Shown one piece after another: positions 46,876 to 58,289 of a stretch of 64,000 nucleotides of DNA. This stretch comes from Vibrio mexicanus (lineage in GTDB: Bacteria; Pseudomonadota; Gammaproteobacteria; Enterobacterales; Vibrionaceae): NCBI RefSeq assembly GCF_001012815.1, contig NZ_JYJP01000015.1:1-64000 (forward strand), given 5' to 3'. Within the stretch, counting starts at the first letter, position 1. Each line of letters begins with the position of its first letter. Made by a program: the position numbers and the translations under genes. The notes under the pieces were generated by a model. That model was not told the DNA's origin, did not search any database, and saw only the letters and a program-made list of their open reading frames with translations.

Positions 46876-47583
46876 CTAGACAAGTTGCGTATGTACGATG
46901 TAATTAACGTCGACATTGCGACCAAGGCGGTAGCTGTCTGTGAGTGGGTTGTAATGCAGGCCTGTGATACCGAGTTCACGCAGGTCAGTTTTGTCTACCA
47001 TTTTAAGCAATTCTGATGGGCGGATGAACTTCTCATGATCATGAGTGCCTTCTGGAACAATCTTTAGAAGCTTCTCTGCACCGACAATCGCAAATAAGTA
47101 GGATTTGAAGTTACGATTGAGCGTAGAAAAGAAAACATGGCCACCTGGCTTAACTAGCGAAGCACAAGATTTAATAACGGATAGGGGATCTGGAACGTGT
47201 TCCAGCATCTCCATACAGGTCACGACGTCATACTTGCCTGCATTTTCTGCAGCATGATCTTCGATTGTACTTTGGATATAGGTTAGTTTAGTGCCGGTTT
47301 CTAAAGCATGCAGACGAGCAACTTCTAGTGGCTCTTTACCCATGTCTAAACCGGTTACCACTGCCCCTTCTTTGGCCATGCTTTCTGCCAGTATTCCACC
47401 ACCGCAGCCAACATCAAGCACTTCTTTACCAAACAGGCCCTGAGCGTTGTCTAGAACGTAGTTGAGGCGCAATGGGTTAATTTGGTGCAAAGGTTTGAAC
47501 TCACCCTCTAAATCCCACCATCGAGAAGCCATATCCTCGAATTTTTTGATTTCATTTGGGTCGACATTTTGTGCTTTAGACAT
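46876..47583 (-). CDS. ubiG: Ubiquinone biosynthesis O-methyltransferase
   Basis: SAM-dependent methyltransferase for both O-methylation steps of ubiquinone synthesis. The ATG at 47583 gives 235 residues; a TTG nine bases upstream is possible. The SAM-binding motif [17 protein letters not shown] is at about 58-73, with [12 protein letters not shown] and [13 protein letters not shown] following. The C-terminal [18 protein letters not shown] is typical of UbiG. It lies divergently from gyrA and upstream of nrdA, as in E. coli. It has its own terminator. Confidence 0.96.
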   Translation of the reverse strand: MSKAQNVDPNEIKKFEDMASRWWDLEGEFKPLHQINPLRLNYVLDNAQGLFGKEVLDVGCGGGILAESMAKEGAVVTGLDMGKEPLEVARLHALETGTKLTYIQSTIEDHAAENAGKYDVVTCMEMLEHVPDPLSVIKSCASLVKPGGHVFFSTLNRNFKSYLFAIVGAEKLLKIVPEGTHDHEKFIRPSELLKMVDKTDLRELGITGLHYNPLTDSYRLGRNVDVNYIVHTQLV

Positions 47584-47869
47584 ACCGCTCAACTCGTATA
47601 AAACTGATTCCTTGATTGTTGGGCATTATAACCTTTTTCATTGGCCTTTCATCAAGCACAGATAACTTTGAGTATAGATGCTTAAAAAGTAACCTTTTTT
47701 CAGTTGGATATGATTCAAGTGTGCAAATTCTCGGCACTTGATTCACAACCAAGCTCACAACCTGATAAAAGGAGAGGGAAAGTAATGCCGAACCTTGCAA
47801 TAGTGTGTTATATTTTTCGACCTTGTACGTATCAAACATACGATCAAACTATAGAGGGATAATGGCTCT
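47584..47869. promoter_or_regulatory. Divergent promoter region of ubiG and gyrA
   Basis: 286 bases between the divergent starts. The rightward start is preceded by the weak site AGAGGGATAATGGCTCT, where GAGGG is about 14 bases from the chosen gyrA ATG. No operator is recognisable and no ORF on either strand is convincing. Confidence 0.4.
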
Positions 47870-50496
47870 ATGAGCGATCTAGCTAAAGAGATCACGCCCG
47901 TAAACATTGAAGATGAGCTTAGAGGTTCATACCTAGACTACGCGATGTCAGTTATCGTGGGTCGTGCTCTTCCAGATGTGCGTGATGGCCTAAAACCTGT
48001 ACACCGCCGCGTTTTATTCGCGATGAATGTACTAGGCAACGATTGGAATAAACCATATAAAAAATCTGCCCGTGTGGTAGGTGACGTAATCGGTAAATAT
48101 CACCCACATGGTGATAGCGCGGTATACGATACTATTGTTCGTATGGCACAGCCGTTTTCACTTCGCTACATGCTAGTCGATGGTCAAGGTAACTTTGGCT
48201 CGATCGATGGCGACTCAGCGGCGGCAATGCGTTATACCGAAGTTCGCATGGCAAAAATTGCCCACGAGCTTCTAGCCGACCTAGACAAAGAGACAGTGGA
48301 CTACGTACCAAACTATGATGGTACTGAGCAGATCCCAGCAGTTCTTCCTACAAAGATTCCTAACCTATTGGTAAACGGTGCCTCTGGTATCGCGGTAGGT
48401 ATGGCAACTAACATTCCTCCGCATAACTTGACGGAAGTAATCGATGGTTGCTTGGCATACATCAATAATGAAGAGATCACGATTGATGAGCTGATGGACT
48501 ACATTCCTGGTCCTGATTTCCCGACAGCGGCTTTAATTAGTGGTCGTAAGGGCATCGTTGATGCTTATAAGACAGGTCGCGGTAAGATCTACATGCGCTC
48601 TAAAGCGGATATAGAAGCAGACAAGAATGGCAAAGAGACCATTATTGTTACGGAAATCCCATACCAAGTTAACAAAGCTCGTCTAATCGAGAAGATTGCT
48701 GAGCTTGTTAAAGATAAGAAAGTGGAAGGCATTAGTGCACTGCGTGACGAGTCAGATAAAGACGGTATGCGCATTGTGATTGAATGTAAGCGAGATGCAG
48801 TGGGTGAAGTTGTTCTGAACAACTTGTACGCGCAAACTCAGCTACAAACGACTTTCGGTATCAACATGGTTGCGCTGAACAACGGTCAGCCACAGCTATT
48901 CAACTTGAAAGACATGTTGAAGTGCTTCGTGGATCACCGTCGTGAAGTTGTTACTCGTCGTACTATCTACGAGCTGCGTAAAGCTCGTGACCGCGCTCAT
49001 ATCCTAGAAGGTTTAGCGCTAGCACTTGCGAATATCGATGAAATCATCGATTTGATCCGTAACGCCCCGACACCAGCAGAAGCAAAAGCTGGCCTTGTCG
49101 CTCGCGGTTGGGACCTTGGCAATGTCGCTGCAATGCTTGAGCGTGCCGGTACTGATGCTGCTCGCCCAGATTGGCTAGAAGAGCAATACGGTATTCGTGA
49201 TGGTCAGTACTTCCTGACTGAGCAACAAGCACAAGCTATTCTTGACCTTCGCCTGCACAAGTTAACAGGTCTAGAGCACGAGAAGATTCTAGATGAGTAC
49301 AAAGCACTTCTAGAAGAAATTGCAGAATTGATGCACATCCTTGCGAGCACAGAGCGCTTGATGGAAGTGATCCGTGAAGAGCTTGAAGCGGTTCGTGATG
49401 GCTTTGGCGATGTACGTCGTACTGAAATCACAGCGGCTAGCCACGATATCGACATGGAAGAGCTCATTGCTCGTGAAGATGTTGTGGTAACACTTTCTCA
49501 CGAAGGCTACGTGAAATACCAGCTACTGAGCGACTACGAAGCTCAGCGTCGTGGTGGTAAAGGTAAGAGCGCAACTAAGATGAAGGAAGAGGATTACATC
49601 GAGCGTCTGCTTGTTGCGAATACTCATGATAACATCTTATGTTTCTCGACTCGCGGTAAGACTTACCGTCTGAAAGTATACCAATTGCCACTGGCAAGCC
49701 GCACGGCTCGTGGTAAGCCAATCGTAAATATTCTTCCTTTGGAAGACAATGAGCGTATTACGGCTATTCTACCGGTATCAGAATTCAGCCAGAGAAGTTC
49801 ATCTTCATGGCGACTGGCGATGGTACGGTTAAGAAGACTTCACTTGATCAGTTCGCTAACGTGCGTGCTAACGGCCTAATCGCTGTTAACTTGCGTGATG
49901 ATGATTCACTGATTGGTGTGGATATCACGAACGGCGACAGCGACATCATGCTGTTCTCGAAAGCAGGTAAAGTCGTTCGTTTCAGCGAAGACAAAGTACG
50001 TGCAATGGGTCGTACCGCGGCGGGTGTTCGCGGCATGAAGTTAGCAGATGACGATCAAGTGGTATCTCTGATTGTTCCAGCGAACGAAGGCGATATCTTA
50101 ACTGTGACTCAAAACGGTTACGGTAAGCGTACTGAACTTGCGGAGTACCCAACGAAAGGCCGCGCGACACAAGGTGTTGTGTCAATCAAGGTCTCTGAGC
50201 GTAACGGCCCAGTTGTTGGTGCGGTGCAAGTAGAAGAAGGCGACGAGATGATGATGATCACCGACGCTGGTACACTTGTTCGTACCCGTGTTTCGGAAGT
50301 TAGTCAAGTCGGTCGTAACACTCAAGGTGTAACACTTATCCGTACAGCTGAAGATGAATCAGTGGTTGGCCTACAACGTATCGATGAAGTGGAAGAAGTG
50401 GAACTTGAAGAAGGTGAGCAAGAAGGTCAAGAGCCCGAAGCAAACGCGATTCAAGAAGATGCTGCAGCACCACAAGAAGGCGATGCCGAAGAGTAA
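47870..50496 (+). CDS. gyrA: DNA gyrase subunit A (apparent frameshift)
   Basis: Breakage-reunion subunit of DNA gyrase. The catalytic Tyr122 is in AAAMRYTE. The quinolone-resistance region reads [10 protein letters not shown] with Ser83 and Asp87, the sensitive wild-type state. The C-terminal half has beta-pinwheel repeats, the GyrA-box [10 protein letters not shown] near residue 560, and an acidic tail ([12 protein letters not shown] and onward). The frame is lost at 49799-49800: CAGCCAGAG should be CAGCCCAGAG, restoring [16 protein letters not shown]. The corrected length is about 875 residues, equal to E. coli GyrA. The gene is essential, so a true break is implausible. A terminator follows. 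Confidence 0.97.
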
Positions 50497-50521
50497 ACTT
50501 CAGCCTTAATGAGCCTTTGAA

Positions 50522-50547
50522 AAGCCGAGCTTATGCTCGGTTTTTTT
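50522..50547 (+). terminator. Terminator of gyrA
   Basis: AGCCGAGC and GCTCGGT pair around a TTAT loop (about 50523-50541), followed by seven T residues. Confidence 0.9.
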
Positions 50548-50794
50548 GTACCTGCAATTCAACCTTTGATGACGTAACACTGAAAGTGAATTAAAGATCC
50601 TGATGCTATTTTATTTTGGCTCTGGTTTATTTATGAGCAAACAGAAGCAAAAAGAGAGGAAATTGAATGCATTTCAGCCGTTTACTGGAAGAACAATGTA
50701 ACTCTAGTACAATAACAAGGTTGAAAGAAAAGAGCCTTAGTATAAATCTAACATTTTTGTTTGTACTTTGTGCTTCTAAAAACAGAGAGGAATC
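50548..50794 (+). promoter_or_regulatory. Upstream region of the BCCT transporter
   Basis: About 250 AT-rich bases between the gyrA terminator and the transporter start. The ATG is preceded by AGAGAGG at seven to eight bases. Osmotically controlled promoters would be expected here, but I cannot identify boxes with confidence. Confidence 0.4.
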
Positions 50795-52368
50795 ATGACT
50801 AAAGGTATTGATAAGTACAGTATCGACAGCACTGACTATACGGTTGGCCAAGATAATGTACAAAAGTGGGGTTTTGATGTTCATAACCCAGTATTTGGAG
50901 TAAGTGCTGGTCTTATTGCGCTATTTCTAGTGGCAGTACTTATCCTCGATGCTGGGACAGCGAAAGCAGCATTGGATGGAGTTAAGTGGAAAATCATAGG
51001 TGCCTTTGACTGGCTATTCATATGGTCCGGCAACATTTTTGTTGTTTTCTGTTTGGCGCTAATCGTCTCGCCATTTGGAAAAATCCGCTTAGGCGGACAA
51101 GATGCGACTGCCGATTACTCTTACCTTTCTTGGTTCTCGATGTTATTTGCTGCGGGTATGGGCATCGGCTTGATGTTCTGGAGTGTTGCTGAGCCTGTTG
51201 CTTATTTTACGGGGTGGTATGAAACTCCATTAGGTGTTGAAGCCAACACACCGGAAGCCGCGAAGCTTGCATTAGGGGCAACAATGTATCACTGGGGTCT
51301 GCACCCTTGGGCTATTTACGGCGTTGTCGCGCTTTCGTTGGCATTTTTTGCGTACAACAAAGGTCTGCCACTATCCATTCGTTCTATCTTCTATCCAATA
51401 CTGGGTGATCGAGCGTGGGGTTGGCCCGGCCACATTGTTGATATCTTGGCTGTATTGGCAACGCTCTTCGGCCTTGCAACATCGCTTGGCTTAGGCGCAC
51501 AACAAGCCGCTAGCGGTATCCATCATGTGTTTGGATTAGATGCCGGGATGGGGCTACAAATTGTTGTTATTACCGTGGTAACGCTACTTGCTGTTGTTTC
51601 GGTATTGCGTGGTATTGATGGTGGTGTAAAAGTCATCAGTAATATCAACATGATCATCGCCTTCTTGTTGCTGATTCTTGTTGGCCTGATCGGTTGGGCC
51701 GTATCACTCGGAACAATCCCTACAACATTGATGGCTACGTAGAAAACTTCATCCCATTGAGTAACCCCCATGGCCGGACCGACGAAGCTTGGTTCCAAGG
51801 TTGGACGGTGTTTTATTGGGCTTGGTGGGTATCTTGGTCGCCGTTTGTTGGTATGTTTATCGCACGTGTGTCAAAGGGTAGAACCGTTCGTGAGTTTCTG
51901 ACAGCGGTACTGCTGGTACCGACAGCCGTGACAATAATCTGGATGTCTGTATTTGGTGGAATGGCAATTGATCAAGTGATAAATAATGTCGGTCAGCTAG
52001 GAGCAGAAGGGTTGACTGATGTCTCATTGGCAATGTTCCAGATGTTCGATGTTCTGCCTTGGGGTTCTATGTTGTCTATCATCGCTGTAGTGCTGGTTTT
52101 AGTGTTCTTCATTACATCATCGGATTCAGGTTCACTGGTTATCGACAGCATCACTGCTGGTGGTAAGGTTGATGCACCCGTTCTTCAACGTTGTTTCTGG
52201 GCGTTTATGGAAGGTGCTATTGCTGTTGCATTGCTTTGGGTTGGTGGCGCGGAAGCGGTGCAAGCTCTTCAAGCAGGGGCTATCTCAACAGCATTACCAT
52301 TTGTGATTGTGCTGCTACTGATGTGTGTTAGCTTACTGATGGGGATGCGAACGGAACCTCGTAAGTAA
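50795..52368 (+). CDS. BCCT-family betaine/carnitine/choline transporter (apparent frameshift)
   Basis: Sodium- or proton-coupled importer of quaternary amines used as osmoprotectants. There are 12 hydrophobic segments. The family motifs FAAGMGIGLMFWSVAEP, LHPWAIYGVVALSLAFF and the substrate-box region WTVFYWAWWVSWSPFVGMF are present. The frame is lost at 51735: GATGGCTAC should be GATGGCCTAC, restoring TTLMAYVENFIPL. The corrected product has about 525 residues and closely follows the Vibrio OpuD-type betaine transporter, as far as I can recall. It stands alone between two terminators. The substrate is probably glycine betaine, but this cannot be confirmed here. Confidence 0.92.
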
Positions 52369-52390
52369 CCAACAAGACATGATGAATAAA

Positions 52391-52419
52391 AAAAGCGGAG
52401 CCAAATAGGCTCCGCTTTT
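52391..52419. terminator. Bidirectional terminator
   Basis: AAAAGCGGAGCC (52391-52402) pairs with GGCTCCGCTTTT (52408-52419) around AAATA. T-runs follow on both strands, serving the convergent BCCT and exonuclease genes. Confidence 0.94.
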
Positions 52420-52439
52420 TTGCACTTGAAATTGACAAG

Positions 52440-53157
52440 TTACAACCAAAAATCGCTGATTGGCTGTTTGTCGTCAAAATGATGGGCTATCTGTGCCTGC
52501 AAAAGTTCAGCGGTGGCAATGGCATCGGTTAGCGCATGATGAGGGGTGTAGGCCGGAAGTCCGTATCTTGTGCGCGATTGCCTAATCGAAGTGAGCCTGG
52601 TTTTTTTCCCTTTAACCGATTCCAAAGCCCCCCGTCGCACGTTGCTGAACTTGATTTTCAATTTCCAGCGTATCGAGCAGAGGAAACTCTATTCCTTCCT
52701 TAATACGCTCTTTGAGGGCGACGTTGAAAAACATTCGTTCAATCTTCCGATAATGAACGACCATGATACGGCCTTCCATTGACTGAAGAATTTCATGATA
52801 AATCTCAGAAAAATCAGGCGCATCAAGAATATCACTGTGGGTAATGCCATGAATCACTACGGATTCTTCTTCAAGTTTTTGTTTCGGCCGAACGATCCAA
52901 TGCTTGGCTTGATTGATAAAGATTCGATTCAGCGTAAAAGGAACAACACCTATAGTGATGATTCCATCTTTGTCTGGGTCTAACCCTGTGGTTTCAAAGT
53001 CCATTGCCAAAAATGTCACCTCACTAAGAGGGGTGTTGGCGAGAGGAATTTCTGCGGAATAGTAGTCAATTAGGCTTTGGTCAGCGGCCGTTTCTAATCG
53101 TTGGCTGAACTTGCTCTTCCAATCAATTTTAGGTGGCTTTAATAGAGATTGAATCAT
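52440..53157 (-). CDS. 3'-5' exonuclease, DnaQ/polymerase III epsilon family (two apparent frameshifts)
   Basis: DEDDh-type exonuclease of about 239 residues after correction. Exo I is FLAMDFETTGLDPDKDG (catalytic Asp and Glu), Exo II lies near GRIMVVHYRKIERMF (an unusual VVHYRKIE in place of the common VAHNASFD), and Exo III is HHALTDAIATAELL with catalytic His and Asp. Two bases are missing: one G in the G6 run (plus-strand C at 52628-52633) and one T at 52577, which together restore GGLWNRLKGKKPGSLRLGNS followed by RTRYGLPAYTP. The gene starts seven bases after the end of the cNMP/CBS/DUF294 gene, a pairing common in Vibrio and Pseudomonas. Whether it edits DNA or degrades RNA is not known. 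Confidence 0.86.
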
Positions 53158-53163
53158 AGCGAC

Positions 53164-55079
53164 CTACTTAAAATTATTGCTTGCTTGATAGCGGAACTTC
53201 AAGAAGTTTTGGGCGTTACTCAAAATCTGAAATGCATCTTTTAGGTTGCGTCGCTCAAAGTCGGATAAGTTCTCGGGCTCAATGTTGTTATCTGGTTCAA
53301 TCATTTGCTCCACATCGAGTGCTTGATGTCGAATTCGAACCATAGAGATAAACTCCATTGCATCACGTAAATCTTGAGCGCGGCCTTTTGGTAAAATGCC
53401 AGCGTCTAAAATGTCATCTAAGCGTTCAAATGAGTTCTGAGACCTTGAACCTACGGCCAAAGCATGGACACGAATCAAATCGGCAAGCGGGGCGGTGCCT
53501 CGTCGCTTAAGGTTGATACTATTGTTATGGCGACCATCTTTTTCCATAACGAAATCTTTGAAGAAACCTAGTGGAGGAGTGCGGTTAAGCGCATTTCTAG
53601 CCAAACAAGCGAGGAAGCGATTATTCTTTCTCGCTCGTCGAACGATAAAGCCATTAAGCTGTTCTGCCCACTTTAGTTTTCCGTATACACCATCAAGGTC
53701 AAAAAATATGGATGCATTAAGTAGAGCTTTTGGGTTTGGATCGTCAATCCAATTGGCAAAACACGCTTCCCATTCCCTTCTTGTCATGCGCCAATCTGGG
53801 TTAGTCGCCATGATGTCACCTGTACAATAGGTGTACCCACATCTATTTAGGCATCACAAACAAACTTAGCCAAGGATTCAAAGTAAGCGTTGTGCTTTTC
53901 AGCGACGTAGCTGTCATCAAGAATGATGGCGTTATCTTGGTCTGTGACGAGTAGTTGTTCATCACGTCCCATAGAGCCCAGTGCAAGAAAACAGTATGGG
54001 ATAGGCGGAGTGCCAAGCTCTTCTTCGGCAAGTTCAATAATGCGTTGCTTGAAGCTTCGGCCAATCACCGACATTGCGCTGCCTACCATGTGCGAGTTCG
54101 CATCTTCGTTCACTAGTCGCACAAAGCTGTCTTTGACCTGCTCTGATAACGTCTCCAGCTCTTCCACTGTTTGCTGTTGGAAGATACTGCTTACTAGCAG
54201 CAGTGAGTTTTGAGATTCATAGCGGACAATATCGGTTGTTTCGATGATGCCTATAGGTTTTTTATTCTTTAGTACCGGTAGGTGATGGACATTGTAGCGA
54301 AGCATGGTCAGCATCGCTTCATACACATAAGCATTATGGTCAAGAGATATCACATCGGTTGTCATGACTAATGACACTTGCTCAGAAGGATCCAGCCCTT
54401 CAGCTAGCACGCGAGTACATAAATCTCTGTCGGTAATGATACCGATAACCGGGTTTCGGTCTTCCTCATCGTCTTCATCGTCCTGTACATCAGGGTCGAT
54501 CACGAGAATCGAAGAAACACCTTCTTCGGCCATCTTTATCGCGGTATTTTGAATAGATTCAGTGCGAACCACGCTGAGGGGTTCGCGGTGTAGCAAGGTT
54601 TTGACCTTAGAGGTTGTCAAATCATTTTGTTCATTGGTGCTCGAAATAGCTTGGCGGAGCCGAGCGTTATCTTCTACCTCAACAAAATCCGCAAACGAAT
54701 CGTGCTCATCATAAAGTTGTTGGAATATGTCAGCAGGAATGCAGTAAACCAGAGTGTCTTCAACGGCTTTTGCTGGAAAGCGCACCTTATTGTTGGTGAG
54801 AAGCCCCATTTGTCCAAAGAGGTCGCCTTCGTCAAGTCGATGGTAGAGTTCGCCTTTGCGGCGGAATAGCTCAACGACACCGCTCCTGACCATGTACAGG
54901 TCGTTTATTTCGTCACCAAAATGGATAATGGGCGTGTCTTGACGATAGTAAGAGATTTCTACACGACGAGTGATGTGTTCGAGCACTTCTTCAGGTAACT
55001 CGTTAAAAGGAGAGTGTTGAGCTAAGAAGTTCTGTATTTCAAGCAGTTCTGCTTCCATTCGTTGCGCCAGATTGTTCAA
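53164..55079 (-). CDS. cNMP-binding / CBS / DUF294 nucleotidyltransferase-like protein (apparent frameshift)
   Basis: A multidomain cytoplasmic regulator of about 638 residues after correction. An N-terminal cyclic-nucleotide-binding-like domain (about 20-130: GDEINDLYMVRSGVVELF, EGDLFGQMGLL) comes first, followed by a pair of CBS domains (about 170-300: GIITDRDLCTRVL and GIIETTDIVRY). Next is a nucleotidyltransferase-like DUF294 domain with LGSMGRDEQLLVTDQDNA (about 367-384), then a DUF294 C-terminal domain. The frame is lost at 53852 (coding GATGCC should be GATGGCC, giving VCDGLNRCGY). It shares an operon with the exonuclease gene. Similar proteins are often beside acetate genes, which are absent here. 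The ligand and the acceptor of the transferase domain are unknown. Confidence 0.88.
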
Positions 55080-55378
55080 TTTTGTTTAGTTTACACCAAA
55101 GCAAGGGTGCCTGTGTAATCTAACGATAGTGACGTGGTCTCAATAAAATCTTTATGCGCTTGGTTGTGCTTCTCTGCTGTCGATGGAGATCATATTTATT
55201 TACAATTCTTATTTATTTGATTAAATAATGATCACAAATTAATCATGGTTTCATATTCAATCAACTTATTTTTGTTAGGCTTTATTCGCAAATAATCGAG
55301 AAGTTTGCTTTTTATTGAGGGGTTTATTCACTTTGTGAATGAACTTTGAACAGGTTAAAGGGACGGAGACTGATTAGG
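55080..55378. promoter_or_regulatory. Divergent AT-rich region before the large lipoprotein gene
   Basis: About 300 bases between divergent starts, strongly AT-rich from 55180 to 55320. It should contain both promoters. A GGACGGAG sequence lies 8-15 bases before the rightward start, and AGG directly before it. No other motif is clear. Confidence 0.4.
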
Positions 55379-58002
55379 ATGAATACACAACGTTCGTTAA
55401 TGGCTATCGCTATTGCATTATCGCTTGCTGCATGTGGAGGCGATGATGATAGTTCATCATCAGGCAGCTCAGGCAGCTCAGGCAGCTCAGGCAGCTCAGG
55501 GAGTGATTCAAGTAGTAGCAATTCTCTTACTGCAAGAGCTGCAGATGGCTATTTGATTGGTGCAAATGCATGTTTAGATTTAAACAACGACAAACAATGT
55601 GGCGCGGATGAACCTTCAGCGGTTACCGGCGAAGACGGTGAGTTTACAATCACTGGTTTAACCCAAGCTCAAATTGATCAGGGCGTCATCCTTATTGAGA
55701 TCATTAAAAACCAGACTATCGATGATGATAACCCTGGTGTTCCTTTAACCAAAGCGTATACCTTGACTGCACCTCCGGGTTCTGACTTTATTAGTCCAAT
55801 TACCACGCTTGTTCAAAACGAAATTGAGAAAGGCAGTACCGCCGAAGAAGCGACTGCAACAGTTAAAGCAAAATTAGGAACAGATTTAGACCTTACCGAA
55901 GACTATGTAGCTGCAGGAGAGGCGGGGGATGAAGAGTTCCAAAGTCTGCATAAAATTGCGCAGGTTACGGCGAGCATTTTGGCTGATAACACTGACGCCT
56001 TAGAATCCGCTGCATCAGGAGCAGGCATTTCAGTCGATCAGCTGACTAGTTTGATTGTTGAAGAAGTCTTAAATGTACTCGAGACTATCGTTGAGCAGGT
56101 TGCAGCAAACGAAGACAACGGCGATTTCGACCCTTCCCAGATAGCAAATGATATCGATGACGACATGATCGATCTTGATGTTGATAACCTTGAAGATAAA
56201 GTAGAGGAGAACGAAGCCGCTCAGTCTGCGGTTGAAGGCGATCTCGGTGCGCTGGTTGCTTCCGATGGTATCAATTGGTTCTGGAGTGAATCGTCAGACG
56301 CAGCCCCACGCACTCTAGAATACGGAAAACTGAAACTCAATGATGACGACTCTTTAACCGATACTGAGTATGAGTTTGATTATTCAGAAGGTGAGTTTGT
56401 CGAGTTTGATTCGTCACAAGGGAACCGTCAAGTCATACTGACATCAGCAGGGTGGGCGTTAGAAGATGATACTATCGAATCAATAACCATTAATGAAGAC
56501 AACTCCATCGAGCTAGTCATGGCGACGCCAGAGCTGAATGAAACGGGCTCGGCAACGCAAGTCGATGTAAGTGGTTTGAATGTTGCTGCGGTATTGGCAA
56601 AAACAGGGGGGATGGTGCTTGGGCTGATGTTGTACCACAAGATTTAATATTTCCCAACGACACAATCGCTTATAAAGTAAGTTTTGAAGACGTTAATGAC
56701 ACAAACTTTTCATTTACTTTGGATGGCTGGTGCGAAGATTGGGAGGATACTTCACGATATGACGGATTGAATCAAAGTTGTAATGGATTTTTAGTTAATG
56801 ATGAGTGGTTAACAAGTTTAGGCGACATGATTAGTACTGATCAATCTTCATTGATTTGGGTTGGCGGGAATAATGACTATGGCGTGCAAGTAGAAGTGCT
56901 GGCTAACGGGGTTGCTAAACTATATTCGCAACCTTGGATAGAAGGGGAGCCTGTGTCAGCTCTAGATGAGACAGGTACTTGGCAGGATATAACTGTGAAT
57001 GGCGTTGTCGTACGTAAACTTACGATTCCTCAATCGATAATATCCCCGTTGTCTTGGAGTGAGTTCAATCCGCAAGACGGTATTGCGTATTTCTCTGAAT
57101 ATGAAGGCTTTGTACGCTTGGTATGGGAATGGCAAAATGAAGAGGGTGAAGAAGAGTATATCTTTGATTCAAGTACAGCTGAGTTTATCTTAAACAATTA
57201 CTCTCAACCAATAAACCTAGATGCATGTTTAGCTGAGCTACCAGACGCGGATTATGAGAAGCAGGTCGGAGATACTAACGTGTATGAAGTCGAGCGTTCG
57301 GTTCCATGGATCGAAGATGGCGAGTTTGTCGACTATGTGTGGGAGTTTAAACATTTAGGTAATACTTTTTCATGGTTGACAGATGTTACTTTAGTAACAG
57401 GGATGCCTAGCTGGATATCAGATTATGCCGGTGAGTTGACGAAAACCCAGATTACTTTTATGAACGACGAACGAGACGTAATAACAACAGAATATGAATA
57501 TTCTAATGATGACTATTACTTCGGAAACGAAGCGGAAGTTTATGTCGATGGGGTTTTTGAGGGGTGGGGTTTTGCTCGTGCAACTCTGGCGACAGTCATC
57601 GAGGGAGAAGGCGACATGCTAGGTGTTCCTGTTGAGTTTGATACTGTGACCAATGCTCGTTTAGGCTCCTATGCTGTTGAAAATGAATTTGGGGACCTAA
57701 TTGTCACTGAGGGGATTCGCACTGCTACTGAAGAGATTTCGTTGGAAACTATTACAGAAGCTTTCCCATATTCAGAGTTTGATTCAGTTTCAACATTCTT
57801 AGGAAAAGATAAAGTTGAAATAGCAGGTGAACTTATGTACGCGTGTAAAGTATACAGTGAAACTCGCTTTACAAATGCAGATGACCAACCTGTAGATACG
57901 CGTCTCAATTGGCTGGTTAATCGCGGTATGGTCAAAAGTGAGAGGAATGAACCTTCATGGGGTGCTGAAATTAAAATGGAAGCAGTTTCACTTCCTAATT
58001 AA
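55379..58002 (+). CDS. Large acidic lipoprotein of unknown function (apparent frameshift)
   Basis: I do not recognise the family. The ATG at 55379 starts a lipoprotein signal peptide (MAIAIALSLAAC, lipobox LAAC) followed by a low-complexity linker of Asp, Ser and Gly-Ser-Ser units. A first domain (about 65-150: ADGYLIGANACLDLNNDKQC) resembles the carboxypeptidase-like or SdrD-like modules found in other Vibrio lipoproteins. Helical and then beta-rich parts follow. The frame is lost in the run at 56606-56611 (G6 should be G7), restoring AKTGGDGAWADVVPQDLIF; the corrected product has 874 residues. Probably exported to the outer membrane and exposed to the surface or periplasm. A terminator follows the stop. 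Confidence 0.75.
55463..55498 (+). repeat. Four tandem copies of a 9-base repeat
   Basis: GGCAGCTCA occurs four times in a row, encoding the Gly-Ser-Ser linker just after the lipidated Cys. Copy number changes keep the reading frame and would only alter tether length. Confidence 0.9.
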
Positions 58003-58019
58003 TTGCTTGTAATACAGCA

Positions 58020-58047
58020 AAGCCAGCACTAAGTGCTGGCTTTTTAT
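58020..58047 (+). terminator. Terminator of the large lipoprotein gene
   Basis: AAGCCAGCAC (58020-58029) pairs with GTGCTGGCTT (58033-58042) around TAA, followed by T residues. Confidence 0.92.
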
Positions 58048-58289
58048 TTGAAAAAGATTGCTTTAATTTATTTGATAGAGCGCTTCATATATAGAGAGTG
58101 TGTATTTTAGACGTAAATATAATGACGATGTTTATGGTGGCAGTGAAACACAATAATTAAATGTTAAATAGTTTTGTTATTTCTTTTAACTCAATTAGTT
58201 AAGATCAACTTTGTTGGCGATATTACGTGCAAGTTATATCGTGGTCAGTTAGGATGCGCGCGTATCCATATTTTATAGATTTTGCTGAC

